DNA of 64,000 nt, taken from Paralithodes platypus (lineage: Eukaryota; Arthropoda; Malacostraca; Decapoda; Lithodidae). How positions within the stretch are numbered: the first letter of the stretch is position 1; each line of letters opens with the position of its first letter. Of this stretch, positions 9,453-21,378 are shown piece after piece. The position numbers were made by a program, and so were the translations under genes. The stretch covers positions 54,488,932-54,552,931 of the forward strand of contig CM064502.1 in assembly GCA_032716605.1 (NCBI GenBank). The letters run 5' to 3'. The notes below the pieces were generated by a model, which was given only the letters and a program-made list of their open reading frames with translations, did not search any database and was not told the origin of the DNA.

Positions 9453-9605
9453 ATAGTTTACTTTGATATTTTCTCTACTTGTGAAATGCCTCCTGTTGTT
9501 GCTCCTTTTTCTTTGTGCTTATATCAATTGTCTTGTTTGGATATTATGTTAGTTTCCTGAATGTTTAGCGTTAGGTTGCTTATCTTATATAGTTTGCTTA
9601 ACCCC

Positions 9606-9905
9606 TTCATGATACACATTTTGACAGTACAGTAACTATCATTTGACATTGTTTTTGTCCGTTAACCCTTTGAGTACCAGCGATGTGAGTTAGATTTGTA
9701 TTGTGGCTATATTTTGAAGATTGGTAGAGATATTATTGAAGCCTTATTTTTGGCTAGAGGTCCTTCCTAAGCTGAATAAAGTGGTGGAGATATATTGAAG
9801 TATTTTTTGCTAAGTCTTTCTTAAGCTGAATAGTGGTTAAAAGTTGGTTGAGATATATTGAAGCCTTATTTTTGGCTAGGTCCTTCCTAAGCTGAATAGT
9901 GGTTG
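9606..9905 (+). repeat. Degenerate tandem repeat with T3 MITE motifs
   Basis: After a TTAACCCTTTGAGTACCAGC terminus-like start at 9663, a unit of about 55-70 bp (GAGATATATTGAAGCCTTAT, TTTTGGCTAGGTCC, TTCCTAAGCTGAATA) repeats about three times to 9903. It looks like internal tandem amplification of a T3-type MITE that has lost its right end. Confidence 0.55.
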
Positions 9906-11280
9906 ATTACACAAATTTAATTGTTAAGAACTAAAATTATAATAAGCCATTTTAAGATTTTCCAAAAATATGTTTAGAGTTTATAATAGGTCGGAATCAC
10001 CTTTTTGGGAATTCTCAGCTTAGAGTATTCCAACGATATGATCACAAGTTAAAATAGAACAACTTTTTTGGAAAAAATAGATTAGACATGTGGGGATACT
10101 TTTGGAATCCTCACGACACGCTGAATCCAATGGTGAAATCAGTTTTTAATTATATTAATTTTTGTAGAAATGAGAGCCCATTATAATTTTACTTTAGTAG
10201 TCTTGAGCATCCAGTCATTAGATACCTGTTGATGCTTTATTTCCCTTTAAATTTGTTGCTCAAGCATAGTTTCCACAATGTTGATAAGTTCTTTTGTCTT
10301 TATATAGTTAGTTTATTGTGCAAGTTTTAAATTCTAATTAGTTTTGATTATGGTAATATTTGTCTGATGAATGATAGGCTATATAATTGATGTTTCCACA
10401 TAGCAATTTTGCCTTAATCACAGTTTTGGTTTGAAAGTTTAATTTATTGATGAAACATTGCTTAGCAATAATAGGTATGGCATATTTACTTAGGTCCTTA
10501 CGGTTGTATTTCTCAGTACCAATAATTGATGCCATCTTTTATTTGTATAATGCTCAGGAGGTCCTTACTATGTTGTATTTCTAATTACCAATAATTGAGG
10601 AATTTTATATAATTAACTATCAGTATATGCTCAGGCACATTCACTTTTATTGTTTACTCAGTTTAAGAGACTATATTATTGGTACATGTACACTCTGATG
10701 CCAGTCTCTAAGCCACTAGATATTTATATTCTTGTCAAGTCCATGATTATTTATATGAATCAGTCACTTGAACCAGTTGTCCATTGTATCCATGAAGTTT
10801 GGAATTTTATTAAGTTATTTCCATAGCAATTTTGATTAGTTCCTTTGAGTATCTTGTGTAGTTAAAGTTTTGGTTTGTTAATTTTGAAAGTTTTAAATTA
10901 TAATTTGGCAAAGCCAAATGTTACAAAGTTTATTGAGAAACTAGTATACCAAGTCAATTTTATTAGACGGAAATAACAATAAGTTAAGTTTATAATAGTT
11001 GTTCATTATAATCATTCATAAAACATAGTCACGTAAAAAATATCCAGTAACCAAAGAAATTACAGTACAATCTTTTAGTAACTTCAGTTTCAGTTATTTT
11101 GAATGTCCAATGACTTTAGTCAATGTTGCTTTATAGTTATATCATGAGTTGTATAGTAATCAATTGAAAGTATCATTGTCAGCAATGCTTTAAACATCTA
11201 TAATTGTTGTAATATTAAAGTATTGAAAGTGATCAAATGTTACCTATTTAAAGCGGCAGACTTTAGTGGTTTATCCCAAA
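9906..11280. other. AT-rich interval, no gene seen
   Basis: No frame has protein-like composition and no splice-bounded exon stands out. Short imperfect repeats occur, for example CGGTTGTATTTCTCAGTACC at 10500 and TATGTTGTATTTCTAATTACC at 10570. I see no RNA gene. Confidence 0.5.
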
Positions 11281-11289
11281 GCCTAATGT

Positions 11290-11380
11290 TTGTTGTTGTT
11301 TTTCCCCAAGCTGCCTGGCCGAACAGCCCCAAGGCCCCGAGCAAGGCCAAGGCCATAACCGAGCGCCCCCACAGAAGTCC
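11290..11380 (-). mobile_element. Truncated copy of the LINE-partner SINE, 3' end only
   Basis: CCCCAAGCTGCCTGGCCGAA and the following GCCAAGGCCATAACCGAGCG match the 3' 90 bp of the element at 8429-8925. Only the terminal part is present, as expected from 5'-truncated reverse transcription. Confidence 0.65.
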
Positions 11381-11583
11381 ATTGAAAGGTGCTTGGAGAC
11401 GTAAGTAATTCCATCACAAATAGCCAGTCGTAATGTAATATTTGGAAATCCAGTAAAAGTTTTGAATACCATAATATCTTAGTTTTATTATAATACATGT
11501 AATAGGATACAGTTCACCTTAGGTTCATACCAAAGGCTAGACTCTGAATATATAAATCCCATTCATAGAGTATTTTGTTAAAG

Positions 11584-11606
11584 TAAAAAAAAAAAAAAAA
11601 ATCTGC

Positions 11607-11636
<30 letters not shown>
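11584..11636. repeat. Two adjacent A-tracts
   Basis: Runs of about 18 and 29 adenines are separated by TCTGC. They directly precede the palindrome cluster at 11672. They may be a polyadenylated insertion tail or simple slippage. Confidence 0.8.
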
Positions 11637-11637
<1 letters not shown>

Positions 11638-11671
11638 AAACAATGAATGGAATTTAGAATTCAGTTAGCTT

Positions 11672-12063
11672 TGTCACTTTGCAAAATTTTGCCAGTCAGA
11701 GCTCCGAACAGATCAGAACTGTGGACATGCAAAATTTTCAAAAGTCCAAACCACCAAATTTTTTCAAAGTCCAGTCATAGACTGGACTCAGGAAAAAAAA
11801 CAAAATTAGTTTGGACTTTGGAAACTTATGAATGTCCAGTTCTGATAAGTTCAGAAGTCAAACTGGCAACATTTTGTAAAGTGGCAAAGACTGAAATTTT
11901 TCAGGAACTTAGCAAAATTTCAGTAGTGTAGACTTGGGAAATGTTCCCAAGTATACACCACTGAAATTTTGCTAAGTTCCACTGAACTTTGAAAAATGTC
12001 AGTCACCCCCAGAAGTTTGCGAAGTCCAGCCTCAGAGGCTGGACTTGGCAAACTTCTGGGGGA
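11672..12063. repeat. Cluster of three consecutive long hairpins
   Basis: Hairpin 1 spans about 11672-11888 (outer arms GTCACTTTGCAAAATTTTGC and ACATTTTGTAAAGTGGCAAA, centre AGTCATAGACT). Hairpin 2 spans about 11889-12004 (arms GAACTTAGCAAAATTTCAGT and its complement, centre CTTGGGAAATGTTCCCAAG). Hairpin 3 spans 12005-12063 (arms CCCCCAGAAGTTTGCGAAGT and complement, centre GCCTCAGAGGC). They follow one another with almost no spacer. All are GTCCA/TGGAC-rich, suggesting a common origin. No coding frame is supported. Confidence 0.75.
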
Positions 12064-12242
12064 AAGCAGTGAAAAGTTTAGGGGGTGAAACCCAAACATT
12101 TCGCACAGCAAAAACTTTTCTATCTCTAGATTCTTGCTGGGAATTTGTAGAGATATATTCTACTTGACCATCCAGAATTGGCCCAGCAACTCTGTGAAAT
12201 TTCAAACCTAACCTCACATAGCCAGTCTTGTCATTGGCTCAA

Positions 12243-12364
12243 TTAACCCTTTCACTACTTATTCTGTCTAACCTCAAAAGATTTTAGTCAACTTAGGAAA
12301 GAGGTCCTTTCTAAGCTGATTAAAATCTTTTGAAGTTAGCCAGAATAAGTACTGAAAGGGTTAA
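12243..12364. mobile_element. Near-perfect palindromic TTAA MITE (122 bp)
   Basis: TTAACCCTTTCACTACTTAT at the left pairs with its near-perfect complement at the right, which ends AAAGGGTTAA. The arms meet at GGAAAGAGGTCCTTTC. It has the same TTAA/CCCTTTC ends and CTTAGGAAAG core as T3 elements and may be their minimal foldback form. Confidence 0.8.
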
Positions 12365-12483
12365 TAAAGCTCATGACAAGCATGGGCTATGGAAGTTATG
12401 TTTGAAATGCACTAAGAACACATGCAACCCAGAATAAACAGTACAAAACCAAAGACTCAGTCAGAGAAAAATTACTTGCCATC

Positions 12484-12716
12484 TTAACCCTCTCACGACC
12501 ATAGGACGCAGAGGTTGCCAGATTAGCAATAAGAAAAAGATTACGCTCAGTTATAATTACCTCTCCAAAATTAGTTTTCTGCCCACAGCTAACTCAAAGA
12601 CAACTGCAGAGGTTGAAGTAAACAAACTAAAGGTTTATAGATACCCCGGACAGTAACAAAGGATTTAAAGTATCCCTAATAGGCTCAAAAATCGCGTCCG
12701 GATGTGAGAGGGTTAA
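12484..12716 (+). mobile_element. P2 MITE (TTAA, 233 bp), copy a
   Basis: TTAA lies at both ends with termini CCCTCTCACG and TGTGAGAGGG. The body contains GCAGAGGTTGCCAGATTAGC and TTTTCTGCCCACAGCTAACT, shared by four other copies (14879, 33960, 38466, 40734). It is a non-autonomous piggyBac-like element by its TTAA target and CCC/GGG ends. Confidence 0.85.
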
Positions 12717-14775
12717 GAGACTAAGACCAGACAAATAATAAAGGCTCTGAACTTTATCATTATACTTCTAGATTAGTTAGTTATGTAGAGCATATTAACC
12801 AGACCACCGAGCTCCATACGGAACTCTCCTAGGTCTGGCTATACTTCTAGAAAATTCAACCAAATTACTTAAAAGAACTTTGCTACCATATAATTTATAG
12901 ACTTTGGTTTAACTCTTAGTAATGATGGTTGAACATATCCAGAGTTCATAATGATCTTTGGTTGTCACTTCATTTTAGCTTGCTAAACTTTACATCTTGA
13001 GTGTGCAGTATATAAATATGGTCAACTATCACATAACAGCCAAAGAAACTTAATTATTTATAAAGTCAGTAAAATCTGCATACAGTAACAAATTTATTAC
13101 TTTTATTATGCAGGTTATTTATGAAAATCATATTACTTTCTTTGAATGTTGTGATATTTTCACTTATCATGCAAAGAAACTATTTTCATAAATGGCATAT
13201 GCATAGTAAAAATAATTTTTAAAATTTAAATACTTTACATTGACCAGCCATTTTTAAATCTTTAAGGTACTTTGGCAGATTTTTCAGTCAGTGATAGACA
13301 AACTAACATTTAAATATGCAAACCAAAGATATAAAGTTAAACCTACATAAATGCAGCCAAACCATTTCTTAAATTATACAGTACACTCTTGAGCAAAACT
13401 AAGTACACCAATGGAATCTTGAACCTTTAACACTCTTAAAATAATAGTCATGCTGGCTAAGAGAAATTCTATGCACTTTAGGAATAATCAACAGCATGAA
13501 TGCCAAAATAATTCCAAAATAACATAAAATAATCAAATATCCATTATTAAATTAGTCTTATTTATCAAGCCGATTATCACTTTCAGTAATTATAGTAGTA
13601 AATATATAAAGGCCAAAATTCTAAACAAATTCAATTATGATGCACTTTGGGAATATTGGCTAGCATTCAATTAAATTCAGCTTAGGAAGTACTACACCAA
13701 TCAAGGGTTAATATATTACTATTACCCCTCATTGCTCAAGTCTTCCTAAGCTGCATATAATAGTCAGGTAACCAAAATTAAGTGATTCATATTCCTCAAT
13801 GAGTTAACTAAAAAGGCCAAAGTAAATAAACTGCATTACCACACCTATTTCCTGGTCAACTCTTCCAAACTCATAGAAATCTCACATAAAGTGATTACCC
13901 ATTATTAATCTTAGTGGCAAAGATATCTGGCTTAATTACAGTAGAATAGTCTTTCATAATTGTCCAATATTCTTTACCATTAAAATCAATAAACAGTAAT
14001 CTAGCATGGGATTTTCATAATTTGGGAAGAGTCAGCCAGGGAATAAGATAGGAAATTTTCAGCCCATTTCTTCTAGCCTTTTAGTTTCAAGAAGGTTGGC
14101 CTATCATTAAAATACAGAACCAGATTTGTAAACTGTATTTTCTTTGAAATATCAATATAAATACAATCACAAAAATCAAGGGACATAAATATATATCAAA
14201 ATGCACAAGTACATTTCCATAAATATTTAATCAGTTAGATTTCAGTGGGCATTTTCTATTAATATAACTAGTTACAACACTGCATACAAATCTTATGCTG
14301 TACCCTAAATTACTTTTTCTCAAATAGGTTAAATAGATTCCATAGCATGTACTTATTTATGGCTAAAGAGTATCTCAACGAAATAAAGTTTATAATGTGC
14401 AAACTTTTAGTGATGTCAAGTAGACAGTCCTTGACAACATCTACTAAAGTATATAGAGTAAAATAATTTCTACTTCATATATTTTCATTTTTGTATACTG
14501 TATATATTAAAGATTATTTTAAGTATCGATTTGTTTAAGTCCCCGATCATCAGGACACCCACCCTACCCCAGCTCTTGAGCAGAGTGTATGGTGGTGAAA
14601 ACAATATTTTTGAAAGCATATAATTTTCCTCTTTAATATACGGTACAAGGACTTATATTTTCAGAGGAAATTACATTGCCTTCATAAATCAATACTTAAT
14701 TAGTCTTCAAACATACCAAATAATGCACATTCTAAAAAATCATTCCATTAAAGATTTCATTACTGTATTATGCAG
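12717..14775. other. AT-rich interval, no gene seen
   Basis: No protein-like frame or convincing exon is visible. The only recognisable item is a block of about 65 bp at 14538-14603 (GATCATCAGGACACCCACCC through GTGTATGGTGGTGAAAAC) that recurs at 19388-19447. Pieces of T3-like sequence (TCAGCTTAGGAAG near 13678, TCTTCCTAAGCTGCA near 13740) are also present. Confidence 0.5.
14538..14603 (+). repeat. Short interspersed repeat E, copy 1
   Basis: CACCCACCCTACCCCAGCTC and GTGTATGGTGGTGAAAAC match 19388-19447 with few changes. It is GC-richer than its surroundings. The family is unknown. Confidence 0.55.
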
Positions 14776-14840
14776 TTGTTGTTGCGGTTCCCCAAGCTGC
14801 CTGGCCGAACAGCCCCGAGCAAGGCCAAGGCCATAACATG
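14776..14840 (-). mobile_element. Short truncated copy of the LINE-partner SINE with target duplication
   Basis: GTTCCCCAAGCTGCCTGGCC and GAGCAAGGCCAAGGCCATAA match the 3' end of the element at 8429-8925. Flanking ATGCAGTTG repeats on both sides look like a 9-bp target duplication. An internal segment (AAGTCCCC) is missing. Confidence 0.6.
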
Positions 14841-14878
14841 CAGTTGTAGAAAAATATGCATAACTTCTACATCCAGTA

Positions 14879-15111
14879 TTAACCCTTTCACGCATTTATG
14901 ACAGAGGTTGCCAGATTAACAATAAGAAATAGAGTTCTCTCACTCTTATAATTACCTCTCCAAAATTAGTTTTCTGCCCACAGCTAACTCAAAGACAACT
15001 GCAGAAGTTGAAGTAACTAAACTAAAGGTTTCTAAATACCCCTAATGGTAACAAAGGCTTTAAAGGATCCCCAATAGGCTCAACATCGCATCATATGTCG
15101 GAGAGGGTTAA
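14879..15111 (+). mobile_element. P2 MITE, copy b
   Basis: TTAA lies at both ends (TTAACCCTTTCACGCATTTA ... GTCGGAGAGGGTTAA) with the family body GAGGTTGCCAGATTAAC and TTTTCTGCCCACAGCTAACT. Length equals copy a; there are a few substitutions. Confidence 0.85.
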
Positions 15112-15234
15112 TAAAGACAACTTTGAGTCAACATAATAGAAAAATTACAAAACTTTTAAATATTGCAAAATTTCTAGTAATTCCATTTTATTTATTTAGG
15201 AACATTGGGATTGGGCCAGAGTATATAGATAGAA

Positions 15235-15660
15235 TAGTTCCTGCTGTCTCAAGTTGGCCAACCCCACCTATGGGGTATGTGCCAGTGTATATACAAATTC
15301 TCAAATTAATTACTTTAATTGCAAAGTATTTTGACAAACCGGAAGATTTAATTAAATTTTATTTCCATTTGGGCTGTCTCAAGTCTGCCAACCCCAGCTA
15401 TGGGGCATGTGCCCGAGTATATACATAAATACCCAATTTCATTACTTTACATTTTCAGTCTTTGGACAAATGCTCAAATATTCCAAAAATGATATATATT
15501 TAAATGTTAAACTCTCTGTGCAGGCTCAGTCTCAAGTCAGCAAACTCAAACTATGGGGTATATACCAGAGTATAGATTTAATTACTTTAATTTCCAAGTC
15601 TATTTTGGAAGCAATATTTTGTTATGAATTTAGTTCTATTGAAGTCTCAAGTTGTCACTA
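15235..15660 (+). repeat. Three tandem units of about 140 bp (repeat F)
   Basis: GTCTCAAGTTGGCCAACCCC at 15245, GTCTCAAGTCTGCCAACCCC at 15376 and GTCTCAAGTCAGCAAACTCA at 15529 each precede CTATGGGG, a GTATATA stretch and an ATTACTTTA segment. A fourth relative lies at 47835-47905. The unit may be an old SINE tandemly duplicated; I do not recognise it. Confidence 0.55.
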
Positions 15661-16035
15661 TTAAAACTCTGAATAATTATGAATCATCTACAACTGCATC
15701 TCAAAAAGTAAACTTTAATCTATACAAACAGAACTTGCACCTTAAACTTTCAGTATAGGCTACAATTACTTCCTTTATTCTGGCTAATAGATTATTTATT
15801 CAGCTTAGGTAGGGCCTGTGAGAGTCTGAAGGTTGATCTAGTCATTGCCCTTTACACTCTCCAAGGTCCCTCTTAAACTGCTCAAATTTGTCAAAAAGCC
15901 ATAATATGGAAAAATGTATTGCATTCCAAAAGGATTAATACACCATGGGTTAGGGACATTTTTAGCTCCATGTTAGACAAATAAATACATAAATCATAAA
16001 TATAACAAATAAGCCCTTTACAAATTTAGTAATAA

Positions 16036-16207
16036 TTTTATAAAACTATGAACTAACTAAACTTATACCAATCCTACTAAACATTCAATAAAACTATGAA
16101 CTAACTAAACTTATACCAATCCTACTAAACATTCAATAAAACTATGAACTAACTAAACTTATACCAATCCTACTAAACATTCAATAAAACTATGAACTAA
16201 CTAAAAG
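16036..16207 (+). repeat. 48-bp minisatellite, about 3.5 copies
   Basis: The unit starting AAAACTATGAACTAACTAAA and ending CCTACTAAACATTCAAT repeats without error at 16038, 16086, 16134 and partly 16182. The copies are identical, so the expansion is recent. Confidence 0.9.
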
Positions 16208-17916
16208 CCTATTAATTATACCTAATTTAGTAGCAATTCTATAAAACTATGAACTAAAAGCGTATTGCTTATACCTATAACTAAAATCTAACTTTCATAC
16301 TGTACTATAGACCAAGGCATCACTATCTCCATCAGTCTTCCCTAGCACCATAAAAGATAATCCTTATTACCATATATACTGTAGGTGCAGGTACTGTATT
16401 AATAACTACTCTTCTCATAAGCTATAATCAAGTTTCACCCATAAGCAAAAATAACAAATGCAACCTTCCGATTAAAAGTATTTCAAGGATATATACTGTA
16501 TCATTTAGAACTATTTTTCAATCCTCACCCCTAAATGCAGCTATATATCCCATATATAGATTCCCAATTAGAGTTTACGGAGAACTACAATAATCTATCC
16601 ACAAATTTACTTTCAGATAACTGGTACTGTACTAGAGTAATAAATCTAATATTTCTAGCATTTGGGAAGAGTCAGTCAGGGCATCTTATTTTATAGGCAA
16701 ATTCCTCAGAGCATCAAAGTAACATTTTCAGCCCCAATTATATAGATTACACTATTCTTAGACTTCACTAGACTTAATATAAATGACCAACAGTTACTTT
16801 CTTCAGGCTAACATTTGTAATTGAATTCTTAGCCTTGCAGCCTATTAAACTAATTTTCAAAATGTATAGAGACCATTAATCCACTTTACTCAGCTTAGGA
16901 AGGATCTAAAGTTATAAATGGACAATTAAGGTTTGCTTCCATTCCCGTAATTTTTTTAATTATTTCAGGTAATTTACTCATTACACCACTAGGTAAATCT
17001 TTTACTTATACATTTAATTTATAATTTAAAAGTTCTATACCAACACTTCACTTAGGGATACTGCATTTGCAACTATAATATATAGTACTGTATATTCTTG
17101 AAGAGAGTACCGGATCAAATCAAAAAATTTACTGCAAACTTATTTGCCATTAGTCTCAAACTAGAATAGAGTTCCACTTACACCAACATTATTTGCTCTT
17201 ACTTTATAAATTTTCAAACTTTATTGCCAATTGCTATTTTGACAAGTACTTGGTCTTACATAGTCATTTGTGTTTTGGTTTCTTTTGCAAGTTTTACATT
17301 CAAATTTCTAACTAAGCTGCCAGACTAATTACAAAAACATTAAAGACTACAGTATATAGAACCAATCATTATCAGATCTTTTACCAAACTTATTCCTAGC
17401 ATATTTTACTATCTATAACTAGTCACTACTACAACTAGGTACTTCTATTTTCAGCCTAACCCTATCCATTGAACAATACAGCATATCAAAATGTATAATT
17501 GGCTTATATGGTATATATACAATTCACATCTCATATTTTTCTTTATTTACCAATAGAGCAAAAAATTTAAAAACATTACAATGCTGCATTAAAATCAGCG
17601 TCTAAAATAAATTCGGTTAAAGCTTGGATACTGCAGATAAATTCCTTTCCTTAACTTAGGAGATTTAACGAAAGCAACTCTAATCAGTAACCAAAGCTCT
17701 CCCATTCACTTTTATCTTGCCAAGTTCGGTTTGTATAAATTTACTCAGTTAGCAATGTTTACAGAACCCTTACAAACTTATAATATTTCCAAAACACCAG
17801 GATGGAAATTCTTTTAAGTTAATAAACACCTTCAGGATTAGGAAGCGTTCAGTTTATTCGATCATTAGATGCTTTTATTCAGCTTAAGAAGGATCTATAG
17901 ATTCATATTTTTCACC
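16208..17916. other. AT-rich interval, no gene seen
   Basis: No protein-like frame is seen. A decayed relative of the 48-bp unit continues to about 16275. A T3-like fragment (CTTTACTCAGCTTAGGAAGG) lies near 16885 and another (TTATTCAGCTTAAGAAGGAT) at 17875. Confidence 0.5.
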
Positions 17917-18100
17917 AACCAACTTTACTTCTAAACTCAATGAAAAATACATGGGACACTCCAAGGACTCGAACCAAGGATATTACTAAAGTAAATTTAA
18001 TGAAAAATACTGTACATGTGGCACTCCAAGGACTCTAACCTAGGAGACTCAGAAATTCTGCACATTTATGAATTATGCTATAAAGACCGTTAAAGAATTA
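17917..18100 (-). repeat. SINE-A copies, partial dimer
   Basis: On the minus strand, tRNA-like box B segments (GAGTCCTTGGAGTG) occur twice, at about 17960-17985 and 18020-18040, each followed by the CATGTATTTTTCATT tail. The inner unit keeps the D-arm-like part (AGCATAATTCATAAATGTGC). It appears to be one SINE-A inserted beside another or an internal duplication. Confidence 0.55.
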
Positions 18101-18690
18101 TGCACAAGGCCATGATATATTGGGTAGATTTGAGTTGCCAAAGACTTTCCTAAAACACAGAAATTATATAAAGATCGAATAAACTTTATGCGCATCTTAA
18201 TACCGAGGGAGCCAAGACTCTCCAAACATTGCTTCCGAAGGAATATAAATGATACCAGTGGAACAATTAATACCCCGAAGCTAAGCCTACATAAACAAAC
18301 TCGCTCTCTCTCTCCGTTCATCCCGGGCACCTCGGGGGCAGGACCTGACGTTCGGAATCACTACTTATTGACAACCTTGTTGCGTGCTAGCAGGAGACAG
18401 TTCATGAATGATCTTACTAGTTTTCAGGCTGCAGTGGTGGGCCCGGAATATACTCAAAACACAAATAAAATAAAAGTTCTACAGCTAAAAACCTTAAATT
18501 TAAAGTTACCCTTCCTAGCATAATCCCACCCCCACCCCCTATCTCCCAGAATATACTAACAAAACAATAAAAATAAAGGTAATAAATATAATAAGTACCA
18601 CCCCATTTAAATAAAAGTTATAAATCTAATAAGTAACCCTCCATTCTTATCAATTACAAACTCAAATTTACTTTAATAAACTGATGAAAG
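18101..18690. other. Interval with one unsupported open frame
   Basis: A plus-strand frame of 111 codons is open at 18188-18523, with a GC-richer middle (CCCGGGCACCTCGGGGGCAG near 18325). I recognise no domain, and there are no adjoining splice-site pairs, so I do not call it a gene. A CTCTCTCTCT run lies at 18302-18315. Confidence 0.4.
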
Positions 18691-18696
18691 AATATA

Positions 18697-18900
18697 GTCC
18701 TCCCGGGATTCGAACCCGGGACACCACACCCAGAATTTAATAAACTAATGGCATCATATGATTCTCCCGGGATTCGAACCCGGGAAACCACACCCAGAAC
18801 ATAAGCACCTTAAGCCATTACACCAACAACTTTACTTCTAAACTCAATTAAATCAACAAATACATGTGGCACTCCAAGGACTCTAACCTAGGATACTCTC
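18697..18900 (-). repeat. Two SINE-B tRNA-like heads followed by a SINE-A tail
   Basis: Minus-strand sequence GTCCCGGGTTCGAATCCCGG (18701-18722) and TTTCCCGGGTTCGAATCCCG (18767-18790) are perfect box B/T-arm stems. The second has an upstream box A-like TTGGTGTAATGGCTTAAGG. They are joined at about 18828 to a SINE-A tail and box B. The arrangement is a stack of insertions; the absence of full cloverleaf ends argues against functional tRNAs. Confidence 0.6.
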
Positions 18901-19651
18901 CCAAAATTATACTTTAATTTTAAAGTTAATAACCCCCACCCAAAACTATTCTTCCCCGCCCGAGAGATATGCTTCGCGGTTCCAATATCAATTTGTGAAC
19001 TTACTGCATTCAATCCCCATTTCAGGGTAGCAGTACTGTACAAGGGGCAGATCCCTTCTGACACTCCTCCATTCACATTCTTGATTAGTTACGGGATTTA
19101 ATATTTGGCAATATTTGGATATTATCTAATAACTTTAGATGTCCCAATTTTAGTTTGTTTAGTTTGCAAGTTTTAAATTTTAACTTTAATTTTACCTTCA
19201 TCACAGCTACCCTTACAGTTTTATCAAGCTTAGGAAAGATCAGTACGAATCAAATACTCTTTGATGCCATAGACCCTTCATAAACTGAATAAAATTGAAG
19301 GAAAACTATAATAAAGCAGGAACTAAAGTCTGGATTTAAATTTTGTGAACATTTTTCTATAAATCAGTGATAACCGTTTACCGAAATCCCTGATCAGGGC
19401 ACCCACCCTAGCCCAGCTATTCACCAGGGAGTGTATGGTGGTAAAAACTGCATCAAGTTAAATACTAATCAAACTGTTAAAAAGATGGTTAAACATTAGG
19501 ACATTTGCCCATTTTGTCTGGCAATTTTCAGATTATTCATACAATTTAGGAGAAACCGGCCTCTGGCCGAGCCATTTTTCTACCGAAAAATGCAAACATT
19601 TATTTTGAAATAGTGTCTGAGGTAAAAGCAAAATTATAAATTCATATTTTT
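18901..19651. other. AT-rich interval with repeat E copy 2
   Basis: Repeat E recurs at 19388-19447. A T3-like fragment (TTATCAAGCTTAGGAAAGAT) lies near 19222. A short sequence AATTTTAGTTTGTTTAGTTTGCAAG at 19146-19180 relates to the edge of the duplicated block at 21379 and 31560. No gene is seen. Confidence 0.5.
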
Positions 19652-19775
19652 TCATCAACTAACTTTACTTTTAAACTCAATGAAATCGGCAAATACAGGA
19701 GTCACTCCAAGGATTCGAACCTTGGATACTCACAAAAATTACGCGCAGTTATGCATTACGCTATCAAGAAAATTA
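19652..19775 (-). repeat. SINE-A, most complete copy
   Basis: On the minus strand the head runs TTGATAGCGTAATGCATAAC then AGGTTCGAATCCTTGGAGTG, an intact T-stem, followed by the family tail ending in AAAAGTAAAGTTAGTTG. It is the best template for this family in the window. Confidence 0.65.
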
Positions 19776-21378
19776 ACATTAAAGCTCATTGTTTAAGCAT
19801 TACGCTATCAAATCATGCCAAAATATTACAATCCTTCGTAACCGTACCTATTCCATCACTATCACACACCGTTAAAGTATCCTAACATGTTCCAAACTGG
19901 TATTCATTTTTTAAAGTTTACCTTGTAAGCATATCATTTGGCTACATTCATGTTTATAGAGGATATATCACGTTAGGCTGGATTTGGAGACTAATGAAAA
20001 TGGGGAGGGAGGGGGAGGATTCAGGGCACCATGGGACAGACCTTTATAGTCCGGTACAGTACTAGAAGCGGATACTTTTTCCCAACATGTACTGGTGATA
20101 AAGTTGCAGTCATGGGCACAGATTATAATATAAATAGGGAAATTTTTCTATTGAAAAATGTACAAGGGGTTCTTTGTTTCAAGCTTTATTGAAGTATACA
20201 GCGCAAACTAAGCAAACTTAAGATTTTGGGAGATTTAATTAAGCAAAAGTGATTAAATTTTACTTTTTAAACCGCTTCAGTATACCCACACAAAACTGTC
20301 TACCATCAGTTTAAGCATTTGATGGCGGAATTTTTTTTTAACTTTTGAGTAATAAGTCTTTCTTAAACGGATTATTGATTACAAAAAAGTTTAAAGACAG
20401 TTTTGTCCACACAGATTGTGGTTACAGTTTCTAGTATTAAATGGCAGCCCCATCAAGGGCTACCTCGGTTATCAAGTAATTTTTGAGATCGGGCCAAAGT
20501 ACCTGATAAAGTCATTCTAGGTAAATGGTAAAGGTGCAGTCATACTGAAGTTACAAAAATAGGTTCTTTGCTGTATGGAGTTTCATTGCAGGTACGCTTA
20601 CATTCTTTGACAAGGAAATTTTATTTTAAATTTAAAACTATTAATTCACACTTTATAAATAAATTAACTTTGAACTTAAACTTGCTAATGTAAGCGCAAA
20701 GTATTAAAATTATGTATATTTTATCAAACTTCAATGCAATATTAAATTATTTAAATTGTGTATGCCTCTATTTTGGCAGTACTTATTACTTTAACATTTT
20801 GGCAGAACTTGATTACTTTAAAACTATTTGCTAATGTAATAGCAAAGCGTGTATTTATATTTAAAACCAACATATTAAACTTTAGCAAATTTCAAAACTA
20901 CTTTATTCCATTAGGATTATTTTCTTTATGGTGGTGGGAAAGGGATACTATATACTGTACAGTACATTATACTGTACAGTACAGATAATTTTCAGTTTTA
21001 AAAGGGAGGGGTGAGGGTAATTTTTAACCAGCATATGCAAGACAGACTCCAACAGTTCGAACGAAAGAAATTTATCGCAAAAGACCATCATTTATATAAA
21101 AACAAAAAATCCAGCATAACATTGACATATCCGATCTAATTTTCCAACCTTATTTACAGAAGTGGTGTGTAGTGGTGAGGCGAAGATGTTGAGAAGTTGA
21201 TTCCTTGTCGAATTGGAGATTTCTTGTTACTTGAAGGATTTATAGAAGATCTTCAATATTTAAGCGAAGTCTAGCTCTGTAGAAGAAAAAATAGGTTAGC
21301 TATACAGAAGTCTTGCCATTTTCTATCCTAGCCTTTTATACACTACATTCTTTGAAAAACTGACTTTCTATACTTCAT
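19776..21378. other. AT-rich interval, no gene seen
   Basis: Simple palindromic TACTGTACAGTACAT repeats occur at 20948-20986. Open frames here (for example 20758-20988) are hydrophobic and low complexity, and I do not support them as genes. Confidence 0.5.

Noticed and set aside
18188..18523. 111-codon frame
   Set aside because: No domain recognised, composition changes midway, and no exon boundaries support it.
18701..18790. Functional tRNA genes with perfect T-arm-like GGGTTCGAATCCC
   Set aside because: The 5' acceptor and D-arm parts are missing or unpaired, and the same heads recur with SINE tails elsewhere in the window.
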